Assembly: GCA_002299555.1 (NCBI GenBank)
Contig: DBOL01000103.1
Location: 5,838-69,837 of the forward strand
DNA length: 64,000 nt
DNA from: Candidatus Aminicenantes bacterium UBA647
Lineage (GTDB): Bacteria > Acidobacteriota > Aminicenantia > UBA2199
Direction: 5' to 3'
The position numbers and the translations under genes were made by a program. Shown one piece after another: positions 26,457 to 34,090 of the stretch. The notes beneath the pieces are model-generated. The model was given only the letters and a program-made list of their open reading frames with translations, was not told where the DNA came from and did not search any database. How positions within the stretch are numbered: the stretch's first letter is position 1; each line of letters starts with the position of its first letter.

Positions 26457-27316
26457 AAAAGTAATCGAGGCGGATTCCTCTCTGTCAGCTCTGTAAGGGT
26501 GTGGGAATCACTCCCTCTCGTGGCAAACAAGCCGTATTTTTCAGTAGAATTACTTATCATGGAGATCAGGCTCGAATGATCTTTCCTGTTAAACTTAGCA
26601 GGAGAGAAGCCATGGTAATCATAAAATACTTCCACGCCTTCAAGACCGAATGTAGAGAGTTCCGCTATCATTTTGTCAAGTTCTATCCCATTTTCCCCAA
26701 TATAATATGCAGGGTGCGCAAGGACAGGCGTTCCGCCTGATCTCAAAATAATAGAAATTATTACTTCAGGAGGCAGTTTAGGCACAATCGTCTTTGATTT
26801 ACATTTTTCTGAGATCCATTCTGAAGCATCTTTATATTTACTAAATTTCCCATTTTTCAGTAGCTCCCGGACTATATGCGGCTTCATCAACGTTTCTCTC
26901 TCCTGAGGAAAGATCATTTTATCTGTCAGCATTTTTTTTCCGAGATTAGTGTTGACCTTATCCATAATCTCCCTGATCCTTTTTTTTCTTAGAGATTGGA
27001 CATCTGCAAGGTGTTCGCTCAGAACAGGATGTGCTACATCGATCCCATAACCGAGAATGTGAATCTCAAATCCCATATATTCACTATCCAGTTCAATTCC
27101 CGTTATAAGATCCAGCCCTCTCCGGTCAGCACTCTTCTGAAGAGCAGCCGCCCCTCCTGCATAAGCACCGACACCATCATGATCAGTGATAGAAATGGTC
27201 TTCAAACCACTCTTCTCCGAAGCCTCTATTATCTCCTCAGCTATCATTTCGCCATCGGACGCAATGGTGTGAATATGCAGATCAGCAGAAGTCAGATCAA
27301 TTTTAGCAAAGTCCAT
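26453..27316 (-). CDS. PHP-domain metal-dependent phosphoesterase
   Basis: 287 residues. The PHP metal-site motifs are all present: ADLHIHTIASDGEM, ISITDHDGV, GIELDSEYMG, VLAHPAYYIG and ATRGSDSHTLTE. This set and length match the TrpH/YciV-RNase AM group, cytoplasmic 3',5'-nucleotide bisphosphatases or 5'-3' exoribonucleases. The last residues (NPPRLLL) are somewhat short of typical members. The first ATG has no Shine-Dalgarno sequence but an extended -10 box 7 nt upstream. It is cotranscribed with queH. Confidence 0.88.
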   Translation of the reverse strand: MDFAKIDLTSADLHIHTIASDGEMIAEEIIEASEKSGLKTISITDHDGVGAYAGGAAALQKSADRRGLDLITGIELDSEYMGFEIHILGYGIDVAHPVLSEHLADVQSLRKKRIREIMDKVNTNLGKKMLTDKMIFPQERETLMKPHIVRELLKNGKFSKYKDASEWISEKCKSKTIVPKLPPEVIISIILRSGGTPVLAHPAYYIGENGIELDKMIAELSTFGLEGVEVFYDYHGFSPAKFNRKDHSSLISMISNSTEKYGLFATRGSDSHTLTELTERNPPRLLL

Positions 27317-27323
27317 AGACGCT

Positions 27324-27332
27324 ATATTAACA
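27324..27332 (-). promoter_or_regulatory. Extended -10 box next to the PHP start codon
   Basis: Minus strand TGT (27332-27330) and TAATAT (27329-27324), then 7 nt to the ATG at 27316. No convincing -35 is visible. A leaderless transcript is predicted. Confidence 0.45.
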
Positions 27333-27355
27333 CAAAATAAAGATTAAGATAAAGA

Positions 27356-27372
27356 GCCTGAAAACATCAGGC
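27356..27372 (-). terminator. Short hairpin terminator after the small gene
   Basis: GCCTGA (27356-27361) pairs with TCAGGC (27367-27372) across a 5-nt loop. On the minus strand it is followed by a T-rich stretch. It overlaps the stop codon of the 27367-27585 gene and would separate it from the PHP gene. Confidence 0.55.
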
Positions 27373-27585
27373 AAAGCTGATCTCTTCATCTCCAAACAGT
27401 ATATTGAAAAGTCTTGTTACCGGGCCGGGAACCTTTCCAGATATCTTTCCACCCACTTTCTCTCTATAGATCAGATTGAACTCTTTTCTGATAAAACTAG
27501 GGGTGTCAAGATCCCCTATAACAAAATTTCCATTCTCTTCTAAATAGTCAACCGAAACCTTACTCAGCTCATACTTATGGTTCAT
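27367..27585 (-). CDS. Small hypothetical protein (72 aa)
   Basis: A 72-residue soluble protein (MNHKYELSKVSVDYLEENGN ...) with no signal peptide, cysteines or membrane segment, which I do not recognise. Evidence that it is real: an AGGAGG box 4-5 nt before the ATG, a TATAAT hexamer about 20 nt upstream of that box on the same strand, and a hairpin terminator at its stop. It sits between the NusG-like gene (65 nt upstream) and the PHP gene. The GGKISGKVPGPVTRLFNILF segment is basic and amphipathic; the ends are acidic. Confidence 0.65.
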   Translation of the reverse strand: MNHKYELSKVSVDYLEENGNFVIGDLDTPSFIRKEFNLIYREKVGGKISGKVPGPVTRLFNILFGDEEISFA

Positions 27586-27650
27586 CGTTCCTCCTGCATC
27601 TATTATATTTGCAGGGGTACGCCAAATAATGTCATAGATCTTAAAAAGTT

Positions 27651-28163
27651 TTACAAAGATTTGAGATATTCTTTCGGGAGGGTCAGCTTGGTTGTAAAGT
27701 TAACATTCGTCAAGAGGATCACAGCCCTCTTTTCGTCTGGAAGGTCTTCGCAGAATATACCTTCCCAGCCATCAAAATCGCCTTCATCAACCACGATCTG
27801 CATACCTGGATCAAACTTTCCCTCTACTTTCTTCATTACAACCAGTCCATCCTCTTCCCTCAATTTGATATCTTCGATCTTATCTTTATCCAGTATCCAT
27901 AATGATTGCTTGTTTCCAAGCACTTTCTTAATACCTCTTGTATATCTTATCTTCTGATAATGCTCTTCAAAATCAAATCTGCAAAACAGGTACCCGGGGA
28001 AAAGGGGGACAACTACATCTGTCTTCTCTTTTTTAACCTTCTTTTTCTTCTTGTAAAGAGGGAGATACGACTGAACTCCGAGAATGTCCAGGTTTTTTAT
28101 TACACTCTGTTCCTGCTTAGGTTTTATACTCAATATATACCAAAGTAATTCTGATCCGGACAT
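27651..28163 (-). CDS. NusG/RfaH-family transcription antiterminator paralogue
   Basis: 170 residues. The NGN domain starts WYILSIKPKQEQSVIKNLD and includes VVVPLFPGYLFCRFD and IRYTRGIKKVLG. A C-terminal KOW-like segment follows (DPGMQIVVDEGDFDGWEGIF). The lysine-rich loop at 38-47 and the LFPGYLF signature are typical of specialised NusG paralogues (RfaH, UpxY, LoaP) that help RNA polymerase through long polysaccharide or secondary-metabolite operons. The glycan operon at 29756-35272 lies just upstream on the same strand and is the likely target. It has its own consensus promoter and no Shine-Dalgarno sequence. Housekeeping nusG would normally sit beside secE/rplK, which are absent. Confidence 0.85.
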   Translation of the reverse strand: MSGSELLWYILSIKPKQEQSVIKNLDILGVQSYLPLYKKKKKVKKEKTDVVVPLFPGYLFCRFDFEEHYQKIRYTRGIKKVLGNKQSLWILDKDKIEDIKLREEDGLVVMKKVEGKFDPGMQIVVDEGDFDGWEGIFCEDLPDEKRAVILLTNVNFTTKLTLPKEYLKSL

Positions 28164-28169
28164 GAAAAG

Positions 28170-28198
28170 ATTCTATTTTATGAGCATGACAATGTCAA
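28170..28198 (-). promoter_or_regulatory. Consensus promoter placing the start site on the NusG-like ATG
   Basis: Minus strand: TTGACA (28198-28193), 17 bp, TAGAAT (28175-28170), 6 nt, ATG at 28163. With a normal discriminator length, +1 is the A of the start codon. Confidence 0.75.
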
Positions 28199-28217
28199 CA
28201 AACAGAACAGGTCGACT

Positions 28218-28661
28218 CTAATTACCCGATCCGGAAAAGAACCATCCCTTGCTCAGGTCATAAAGGAACTCCAACCACTGAACCCTGTCAAGAACAACAC
28301 CTATTTCCAGCAATGTGGAAACAAATTCATAGTTCAACTCCCCTTCAATATCGTTCAGCTTTAACAACTCTTCTTCAAGTGTTTCTGTTTTAAACTCGGG
28401 ATTACCCAGAAGTTCAATTATATCTATCCTTTTCTCAAGAACATCGCTTTTGTTTTCAACAAGCCTAAGCCTGAAGTTCTTCACCACTTCATCTATTTTT
28501 TTCTGTTGATCTTCGTTCAGCTTATACCTGGCACCGGTCCCGGATTCCTGAGTTTCAACATTGTTCCCGCTCTTCGCTAACCGGTAAAACCCTGCGCTTA
28601 TAAACGCAAGGTTTAAGGCAAGTGAAGCTACCAGGGCTATTTTAATAAATTCCTTTTTCAT
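28218..28661 (-). CDS. Spy/CpxP-like membrane-anchored periplasmic protein
   Basis: 147 residues. An N-terminal membrane anchor or signal (KIALVASLALNLAFISAGF) is followed by a helical, charged region with YKLNEDQQKKIDEVVKNFRL and LLGNPEFKTETLEEELLKLN, the pattern of heavy-metal-resistance/Spy-like (CzcX/CpxP) domains that bind metals or unfolded proteins. It is the third gene of the sigma/anti-sigma set and overlaps the anti-sigma stop by 20 nt. Tandem ATGs occur, with GGAGG 5 nt from the second (28661), hence this start. It probably senses or buffers envelope stress. Confidence 0.72.
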   Translation of the reverse strand: MKKEFIKIALVASLALNLAFISAGFYRLAKSGNNVETQESGTGARYKLNEDQQKKIDEVVKNFRLRLVENKSDVLEKRIDIIELLGNPEFKTETLEEELLKLNDIEGELNYEFVSTLLEIGVVLDRVQWLEFLYDLSKGWFFSGSGN

Positions 28662-29118
28662 CATTTCCTCCGGCCAACCCTATTATAACAAAGTTGTGAT
28701 TATTGTCAGAAGTAAATTTCTGGCCATCAAGCAAAATTGAGGAGAGCTCCATCTTGCTATTCTCTTCTGAACTACCACCTGCAGGGTAAGGATCGATCAG
28801 GACTCCGAAGATGAAAAATATGGCGAAAACGAAAGAATAAATATAAACCAGCCTTCCGGCAAATCTAGTCTTTTTATGCTGTGCTACCATAGACATTACC
28901 TCAGCAGTAAAATTTTCCTTTAACTCTACATCACGAATTTCCGCTATTCCCAGACTTATCCGTTGGAGTTCACCTAATTCCATTCTGCAGCTTTTACAAT
29001 CTGAAAGGTGTTCTTTTACCATCTCCCCGGAATAGTTATCCAGCTCGTTATCCTGATATCTGCTCAACAGCAGGTTCACTTCACTACACTTCATTTTATT
29101 CTCTCTCTTATTAAACAT
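28642..29118 (-). CDS. Anti-sigma factor with zinc-finger (zf-HC2) domain
   Basis: 158 residues from ATG 29118. The cytoplasmic N-terminus carries the ZAS motif, with MKCSEVNLLLSRYQDNELD and HLSDCKSC (H-x3-C-x2-C). One transmembrane helix follows (LVYIYSFVFAIFFIFGVLI) and a periplasmic tail of about 45 residues. It would sequester the upstream ECF sigma factor until released by an envelope signal. AAGGGG 7 nt before 29118 and an 8-nt overlap with the sigma stop support this start; ATG 29094, where the conserved region begins, is the alternative. Confidence 0.88.
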   Translation of the reverse strand: MFNKRENKMKCSEVNLLLSRYQDNELDNYSGEMVKEHLSDCKSCRMELGELQRISLGIAEIRDVELKENFTAEVMSMVAQHKKTRFAGRLVYIYSFVFAIFFIFGVLIDPYPAGGSSEENSKMELSSILLDGQKFTSDNNHNFVIIGLAGGNDEKGIY

Positions 29119-29704
29119 CTTTGACCCCTTTTCCTTGCAGATTAACATAATTTTTTAAATTTACTTTTCCCCTCGATATGAGGGTCTCTATCTTAGGCTG
29201 TGACCATCCTGTCACTTCTGCTATTTTTTTGTAAGAAAATCCGAGATATATTTTCAGGATAAGGGCAAGTCTCTGATTAATGATCAGATTTTCCAGCCCT
29301 CTGGTCACCATTTTATTCCTCTCCACTTTCTGTATCTTTTCATCGGGAGTAATATCTCCGGAGGGGATATATTCACCTTCTCCCTTTGCGGAAAGTTGTG
29401 AAAAAAAAGTTATTCTTTTCGATTTTTTCAGATAATTTAATGTAATATTTTTTGCTACGGTATAGATGAAAGATTGAAATGTACTATTCTCCTTATACTT
29501 TCCTATCTTCCTGTATATCTGAAAAAACGCTTCCTGTGAAATGTTTTGCGCTTCATCATAATCACCGATCATTCTGTAAACAAAATTAACTATTCTTCGC
29601 TTATATCTGTTAACAATAACCTCGAAATTTTTAATATTGCCGCTTTTTACAGACCTGATGACATCATCGTCTGAAAATTCTGTCCCATTTTTTTTGATAG
29701 TCAT
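29111..29704 (-). CDS. ECF-type RNA polymerase sigma factor
   Basis: 197 residues. Sigma region 2 is VNRYKRRIVNFVYRMIGDYD followed by EAQNISQEAFFQIYRKIGKY; region 4 is LIINQRLALILKIYLGFSYK with the helix-turn-helix KIAEVTGWSQPKIETLISRG. I use ATG 29704; the frame extends to TTG 29725. It is followed by an overlapping zinc-finger anti-sigma gene and a Spy-like protein, the classic envelope-stress module. No obvious autoregulated ECF promoter was found in the 51 nt separating it from the glycosyltransferase upstream, so it may be read through from the glycan operon. Confidence 0.93.
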   Translation of the reverse strand: MTIKKNGTEFSDDDVIRSVKSGNIKNFEVIVNRYKRRIVNFVYRMIGDYDEAQNISQEAFFQIYRKIGKYKENSTFQSFIYTVAKNITLNYLKKSKRITFFSQLSAKGEGEYIPSGDITPDEKIQKVERNKMVTRGLENLIINQRLALILKIYLGFSYKKIAEVTGWSQPKIETLISRGKVNLKNYVNLQGKGVKDV

Positions 29705-29755
29705 GTACTCTTCTATCTTAAACAATCTTGAATATGATTTCTTGCAGTGTGAAAC

Positions 29756-30928
29756 TTAATCAAGTTTTTCACTCCAGGCCAGGGAGAGGTATAGATCTTC
29801 CTGAGACTTCACCATCACTTTTCCATCCCAATTGTGGAGGTCGTCTATGTGGAAGGCAAGAATGTTACGATCATCACTATTGTTCTTCAGATGGAGAATC
29901 TTATCGCTGAACTCTTTAATATTTCTTACTTTTACAGTATATCCATTAACATTATTCTCTATTATTTCATTGTTCCCGGGAATATCTGTAACGACAACAG
30001 CCTTCTTCATCAGCCTTAATTGCACAAGACTTTGGGGGAGCCCCTCCCACAATGCTGTTGAAACCCCTATATCGAAAAAGGGAATAACAGTCTCTATATC
30101 ATGAATAAATCCCGGCATTCTGAATCGGTCCAGAATTCCCGCATTTTCTAATTCCGATTCGATCACACTCCTCAAACCACCGTCCCCTGCAATAAAGAAT
30201 AGTACGTTTCTATCTTTCTCTAAAACATAAGAAGCTATCTTGATAAGATCATGCAACCCCTTCTGAGCTTTAAATGGCGCTATCACACCACATACAAAAT
30301 CATCTTTACAGATATTATATTTCTCCCTTTCTGTGGCAGGATCACTCTCCTGATCTTTAAACTTATTGAAATCAAAACCACTTCTGATAAGGGAGAATGA
30401 TGCCTTTTTCATTAGTTTCAGTTTCTTTGCGGAATCAATATCCCCTTCAGACACAAAAACAAAATGATCTGTAAAGCCGGATACAAATTTTTCTATCATA
30501 CGGTATATGCTTCGCTTTAAAAACGACTGATAGGGTGAAAAAGAAAAACCATGCACTGAATGTATGACAACAGGAACTCCTGCTCTTTTTGCTGCGATCC
30601 TGCCGATTATTCCCGCCTTTGATGAATGGGTGTGGACGATTCCAGGCTTAAGTCTCTTGAATTCATTTTTTAGGAACCTGTATGCCTTGAGATCTCTAAC
30701 AGGATTTATCTCTCTTTTCAGATCTTTTATTAACAGGAATCTTTCTTCAACATCATCACTACTACTTTTCATTTTTGCAGTATCAGGATTCAATATCCCT
30801 CCGGGTCCACTCATAAGATAAACTTCAAATTTGTCCCGATTAAGATTTTCACAAGTGAAAATTGTATTTCGCTGAGCTCCTCCGAGCTCAAGCTTGGTGA
30901 TTAAATGTATAACCTTTGTTTTTCTCAT
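29756..30928 (-). CDS. Glycosyltransferase family 4 (GT-B)
   Basis: 390 residues, GT-B fold. The N-terminal Rossmann domain has ITKLELGGAQRNTIF and VHTHSSKAGIIGRIAAK. The C-terminal donor site has VIAPFKAQKGLHDLI, FFIAGDGGLRSVIE, MPGFIHDIETVIPFFDIGVS and the EX7E-like LWEGLPQSLVQLRLMKKAV. It transfers a sugar from a nucleotide donor during envelope glycan assembly, presumably on the cytoplasmic face. It is the last gene of the five-gene operon and overlaps the FAD-protein stop by 4 nt (ATGA). Donor and acceptor unknown. Confidence 0.92.
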   Translation of the reverse strand: MRKTKVIHLITKLELGGAQRNTIFTCENLNRDKFEVYLMSGPGGILNPDTAKMKSSSDDVEERFLLIKDLKREINPVRDLKAYRFLKNEFKRLKPGIVHTHSSKAGIIGRIAAKRAGVPVVIHSVHGFSFSPYQSFLKRSIYRMIEKFVSGFTDHFVFVSEGDIDSAKKLKLMKKASFSLIRSGFDFNKFKDQESDPATEREKYNICKDDFVCGVIAPFKAQKGLHDLIKIASYVLEKDRNVLFFIAGDGGLRSVIESELENAGILDRFRMPGFIHDIETVIPFFDIGVSTALWEGLPQSLVQLRLMKKAVVVTDIPGNNEIIENNVNGYTVKVRNIKEFSDKILHLKNNSDDRNILAFHIDDLHNWDGKVMVKSQEDLYLSLAWSEKLD

Positions 30929-32163
30929 TGATCACCATTTAAAAGATCCGCGGTCTCAACTCCGCTTTTTATATCGTTGCTCATAGAAGAATAATTCCAG
31001 GAACCGTACCTCCCGATCGAATGAACATTATTTTCTTTCAACTTTTTCAATATTCCAGGTACGATCTCTTTCCACTCTTTGTTAAAGATTATATATGAAC
31101 CGGGTATCACCCTGACATCAATGTGTTCGATTTCTGCTTCAGAAACTATCATATTCAATTTTTTAAGAACTGTAACTACTTCACTCTGCAATTCTTTATC
31201 ATCATAGCTTTCACCTTCATTTAACGACATTTCCAGATAACAGGCGGTATCCGGATGCCCCGGATAATAACCGGCTCTGTAAAACCGGGAAGGCCCTTCA
31301 GGCAGATATACCCAGTGGAAGTTCTCCCTTTTTTCACGAAGGATCAGATTTACGACCAGAGTTGAAACTGACTCCAACTTATCGGTACCTTCGGCCCATT
31401 CCGGGCATGGGGAAAGTTTACTAATGAATTCTTTCAAAGGTATGGTATTGATAATTTTTGTGAAAAAATACTCTCCACCATCTGTTTTGATCTTCTTCTC
31501 TTTAAGATCTATCTCCAAAACTGTTTCATTATATTTGATCTTACCTGGCAGATTTTTTTCAATATTTCCTATAAATGTCCTCAGATTTTCTTCCGGATAA
31601 TAAAAAACCGGATTATATCCTTTATCAGCAAATGTTTTTCCGGAGAGTCCTTCCTCAACACTTCTCAGATCAGGGACAGGAATACTTCCTCTGTCCATTG
31701 CCGGGATGATCTCAGACAGGTCTCTTCTATAATACTTGGTCATGAAAGGATTAAAAAACATGCTGTAGAGGGTTTCCCCGAAGTTCCCTATCAGTGAATC
31801 TCTCAGGTTTGCATGACTCACTTCTGTTCGCTCTTTCATCTCTTCATATATTTTCTTCCCTGTCACTTCAGGGAAATATGACAAATGATATTGAACAGGA
31901 AAAGGGATCAATTGTCCGGACATGTATATCCTGCTGTCCCTCTTATATTCTTTAAAACAAGAAAATTGCTCAACATACTTCTTTATATTCAGATTGTCAG
32001 CAAAGTGAAAATAATGCCCACTGAAATCGAACCAATAATCTCCGGATCTGTACTGGGTTGCAAGCCCTCCGGGGTATCCATTTTTCTCAAGAATTGTGAT
32101 ATCACTTTTTAGGTTATCAGCAGTACTAAGACCCGATATCCCTGCGCCAAGTATAAAGATCAT
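30925..32163 (-). CDS. FAD-dependent amine-oxidase/UDP-galactopyranose-mutase-like protein
   Basis: 412 residues. The dinucleotide motif FILGAGISGLSTADNL at the extreme N-terminus, ITILEKNGYPGGLATQYRSG and the C-terminal FAD-closing block SIGRYGSWNYSSMSNDI place it with protoporphyrinogen-oxidase/UGM-like flavoproteins. Members are frequent in polysaccharide clusters, where some isomerise or oxidise nucleotide sugars. It lies between the WecA-like and GT4 genes and overlaps each by 4 nt, so a glycan role is more likely than haem synthesis. Substrate not readable from sequence. Confidence 0.82.
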   Translation of the reverse strand: MIFILGAGISGLSTADNLKSDITILEKNGYPGGLATQYRSGDYWFDFSGHYFHFADNLNIKKYVEQFSCFKEYKRDSRIYMSGQLIPFPVQYHLSYFPEVTGKKIYEEMKERTEVSHANLRDSLIGNFGETLYSMFFNPFMTKYYRRDLSEIIPAMDRGSIPVPDLRSVEEGLSGKTFADKGYNPVFYYPEENLRTFIGNIEKNLPGKIKYNETVLEIDLKEKKIKTDGGEYFFTKIINTIPLKEFISKLSPCPEWAEGTDKLESVSTLVVNLILREKRENFHWVYLPEGPSRFYRAGYYPGHPDTACYLEMSLNEGESYDDKELQSEVVTVLKKLNMIVSEAEIEHIDVRVIPGSYIIFNKEWKEIVPGILKKLKENNVHSIGRYGSWNYSSMSNDIKSGVETADLLNGDQ

Positions 32164-33161
32164 TCCATTTTTACTCTTGAAAGAGAAACTCCCAGCAATG
32201 TGAAGAACAAAAATATTAATAATGTTGATATCAGGGTTATAAGGGGAGTCATATAGAAATTAGCAACAACAATTCCTGAAACGATCAACTGGATCGCAAT
32301 TACAATTGAAACTGTTTGTGCAACAGATAATTTCCACTTTTTTCTTACTCTTAACGCAAAATGATCAGGGCTTCCAAAGAAAGGAGATCGACCTTTCAAT
32401 AACCTGAGGATGACCACATAGACCATATCAAAAACAGGGACAGACAAGACCAGCATTCCTGATATAAAAGCAGCATCATTATATTTGGTATATTCTCCCA
32501 TCACCGATAAAGCCGCAATAATAAGACCCACAACCATACTGCCTGCATCACCAAGATAAATACCAGCCGGCTCCCAATTGAATTTCAGGAAACCGAGAAG
32601 GGATGCAGCCAGGCTTATTGATATTACGGAGATCAGATAGTTAGAATTGTAAAGTGAAATAATAAAAATAGTGATAAGTGAAATGGATGCAACAGAAGCG
32701 GCCATTCCATCCAGAATATCAATGATATTGAATGCATTGATTATAGATAACATCCAGATAAATGAGATAATATAATTCACCCATCCGGGAAGGAATGTCA
32801 GATCTATATATATTCCGCTTTTCAGAAGAATGAACACAGCTACCAGCTGAAAGAGAAATTTTATCCCCGGAGTCAGAGCTTTCAGGTCATCAAACAAACC
32901 AACTATGAGGAGAATGGAACTGGCAAACAGAATTCCCAGCAACTCCCTGCTGAGCGGGAAAAGTAACCCAACTGGAGAAATAAAGGCAAAGTAAACGATC
33001 ACTCCTCCCATGTAAGGGACCGGTTTTTTCTGTTTTTTTAGCTTGTTATCGGGAACATCAAGGAGGTTATATCTATATGCAACTTTTTTTGCTACAGGAG
33101 TACCATATACTGAAAGCAAAAATGCAAGAATAAATGAGAGTAGATACAATAATTCATTCAT
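32160..33161 (-). CDS. WecA/TagO-like polyprenyl-phosphate N-acetylhexosamine-1-phosphate transferase
   Basis: 333 residues with about ten membrane helices. It belongs to the MraY/WecA family: PVPYMGGVIVYF, VGLFDDLKAL (Mg-binding DD), NAFNIIDILDGMA, GIYLGDAGSMVVG and the cytoplasmic loop FFGSPDHFALRVRKKW. It would start synthesis of an undecaprenyl-linked glycan by transferring a HexNAc-1-phosphate. MraY proper would sit in a mur/fts cluster, and the PDHFALR loop points to the WecA/TagO/WbpL branch. It overlaps both neighbours (8 nt with GT2, 4 nt with the FAD gene). Confidence 0.9.
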   Translation of the reverse strand: MNELLYLLSFILAFLLSVYGTPVAKKVAYRYNLLDVPDNKLKKQKKPVPYMGGVIVYFAFISPVGLLFPLSRELLGILFASSILLIVGLFDDLKALTPGIKFLFQLVAVFILLKSGIYIDLTFLPGWVNYIISFIWMLSIINAFNIIDILDGMAASVASISLITIFIISLYNSNYLISVISISLAASLLGFLKFNWEPAGIYLGDAGSMVVGLIIAALSVMGEYTKYNDAAFISGMLVLSVPVFDMVYVVILRLLKGRSPFFGSPDHFALRVRKKWKLSVAQTVSIVIAIQLIVSGIVVANFYMTPLITLISTLLIFLFFTLLGVSLSRVKME

Positions 33162-34086
33162 TGTTCTTTATTACCTTTCTTCTTCTTATAGCCATTTTAA
33201 AGCTCTTACCGGACCTGAACAATTTTATTATAATTTTGGGTGAACTCAATGTCAACAATCCAACCCACACAAGATCTTTAATGACCATCATCGGTATAAG
33301 GTACCAGAAAGACCTGAATCTGAAATTTTTTATAAGTGTAAGATATCTGTTCTTCACAAGATGATATTTAATATGACCCGGCCTTACCAGAGCCATCGAA
33401 AATCTTGTCAGGAATGACTTTTTTAAAGTCCCGCCACGAAAATGGAAAACTTCCGCTTCAGGGATCAGCTTTATCTTCATCCCGTAAAGATTTGCCCTCC
33501 ACCCTATGTCAAAGTCCTCCCAGAACATAAAATAACTTTCATCATAATATTCGCCTTCAACCTTCAATCGTTCAAGACTCTCTCTCCTGAATACCGTGGC
33601 AGCACCACAAACAGAAAATATAATGCTTTCCCTGAATTCATCTTCTTTTAACACTGATCCGAATCCGGCTTCTACAGGATACATTGAAGTGGAATATGAC
33701 TGACCAGCAGAATCAACGATCTCGCCTCCGAACCTTAATATCAGAGGTGAAACGATATCCAGATCCGGATCAATTCCAAATTTACCTGAAATGATCCTGT
33801 TAAAATCTTTTGCAATGTAAATATCTGAGTTGGCAACAAGGATCAGGTCGGAATCACACTTTTCGATCCCTCTGTTCAATGCAGCAGAATATCCTATATT
33901 AGTGTTAAGCTGAAGTGTTGTTACACCATCAAATTCATTTATCAAATCAACGGAATTATCCGAAGAATTATTATCTACGACAATTATCCTGCTGAAGGGT
34001 ACAGATTGTGCCAGCAAAGACTCTAAATTATCTCTTAAAAACCTCTCGGAATTGTAATTAACTATTACTACCGATATAGAAGGCAA
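33154..34086 (-). CDS. Glycosyltransferase family 2 (GT-A)
   Basis: 310 residues, GT-A fold. SISVVIVNYNSERFLRDNLE, RIIVVDNNSSDNS, LNTNIGYSAALNRGIE and LVANSDIYI (metal-site DxD replaced by SD) resemble the rhamnosyltransferase-like GT2 group. FMFWEDFDIGWRANLYGM is the acceptor/catalytic ED block. The C-terminus contains a hydrophobic stretch and a basic tail, suggesting membrane association. It starts 4 nt after the serine-palmitoyltransferase-like gene and overlaps the WecA-like gene. Confidence 0.92.
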   Translation of the reverse strand: MPSISVVIVNYNSERFLRDNLESLLAQSVPFSRIIVVDNNSSDNSVDLINEFDGVTTLQLNTNIGYSAALNRGIEKCDSDLILVANSDIYIAKDFNRIISGKFGIDPDLDIVSPLILRFGGEIVDSAGQSYSTSMYPVEAGFGSVLKEDEFRESIIFSVCGAATVFRRESLERLKVEGEYYDESYFMFWEDFDIGWRANLYGMKIKLIPEAEVFHFRGGTLKKSFLTRFSMALVRPGHIKYHLVKNRYLTLIKNFRFRSFWYLIPMMVIKDLVWVGLLTLSSPKIIIKLFRSGKSFKMAIRRRKVIKNNE

Positions 34087-34090
34087 TTTA

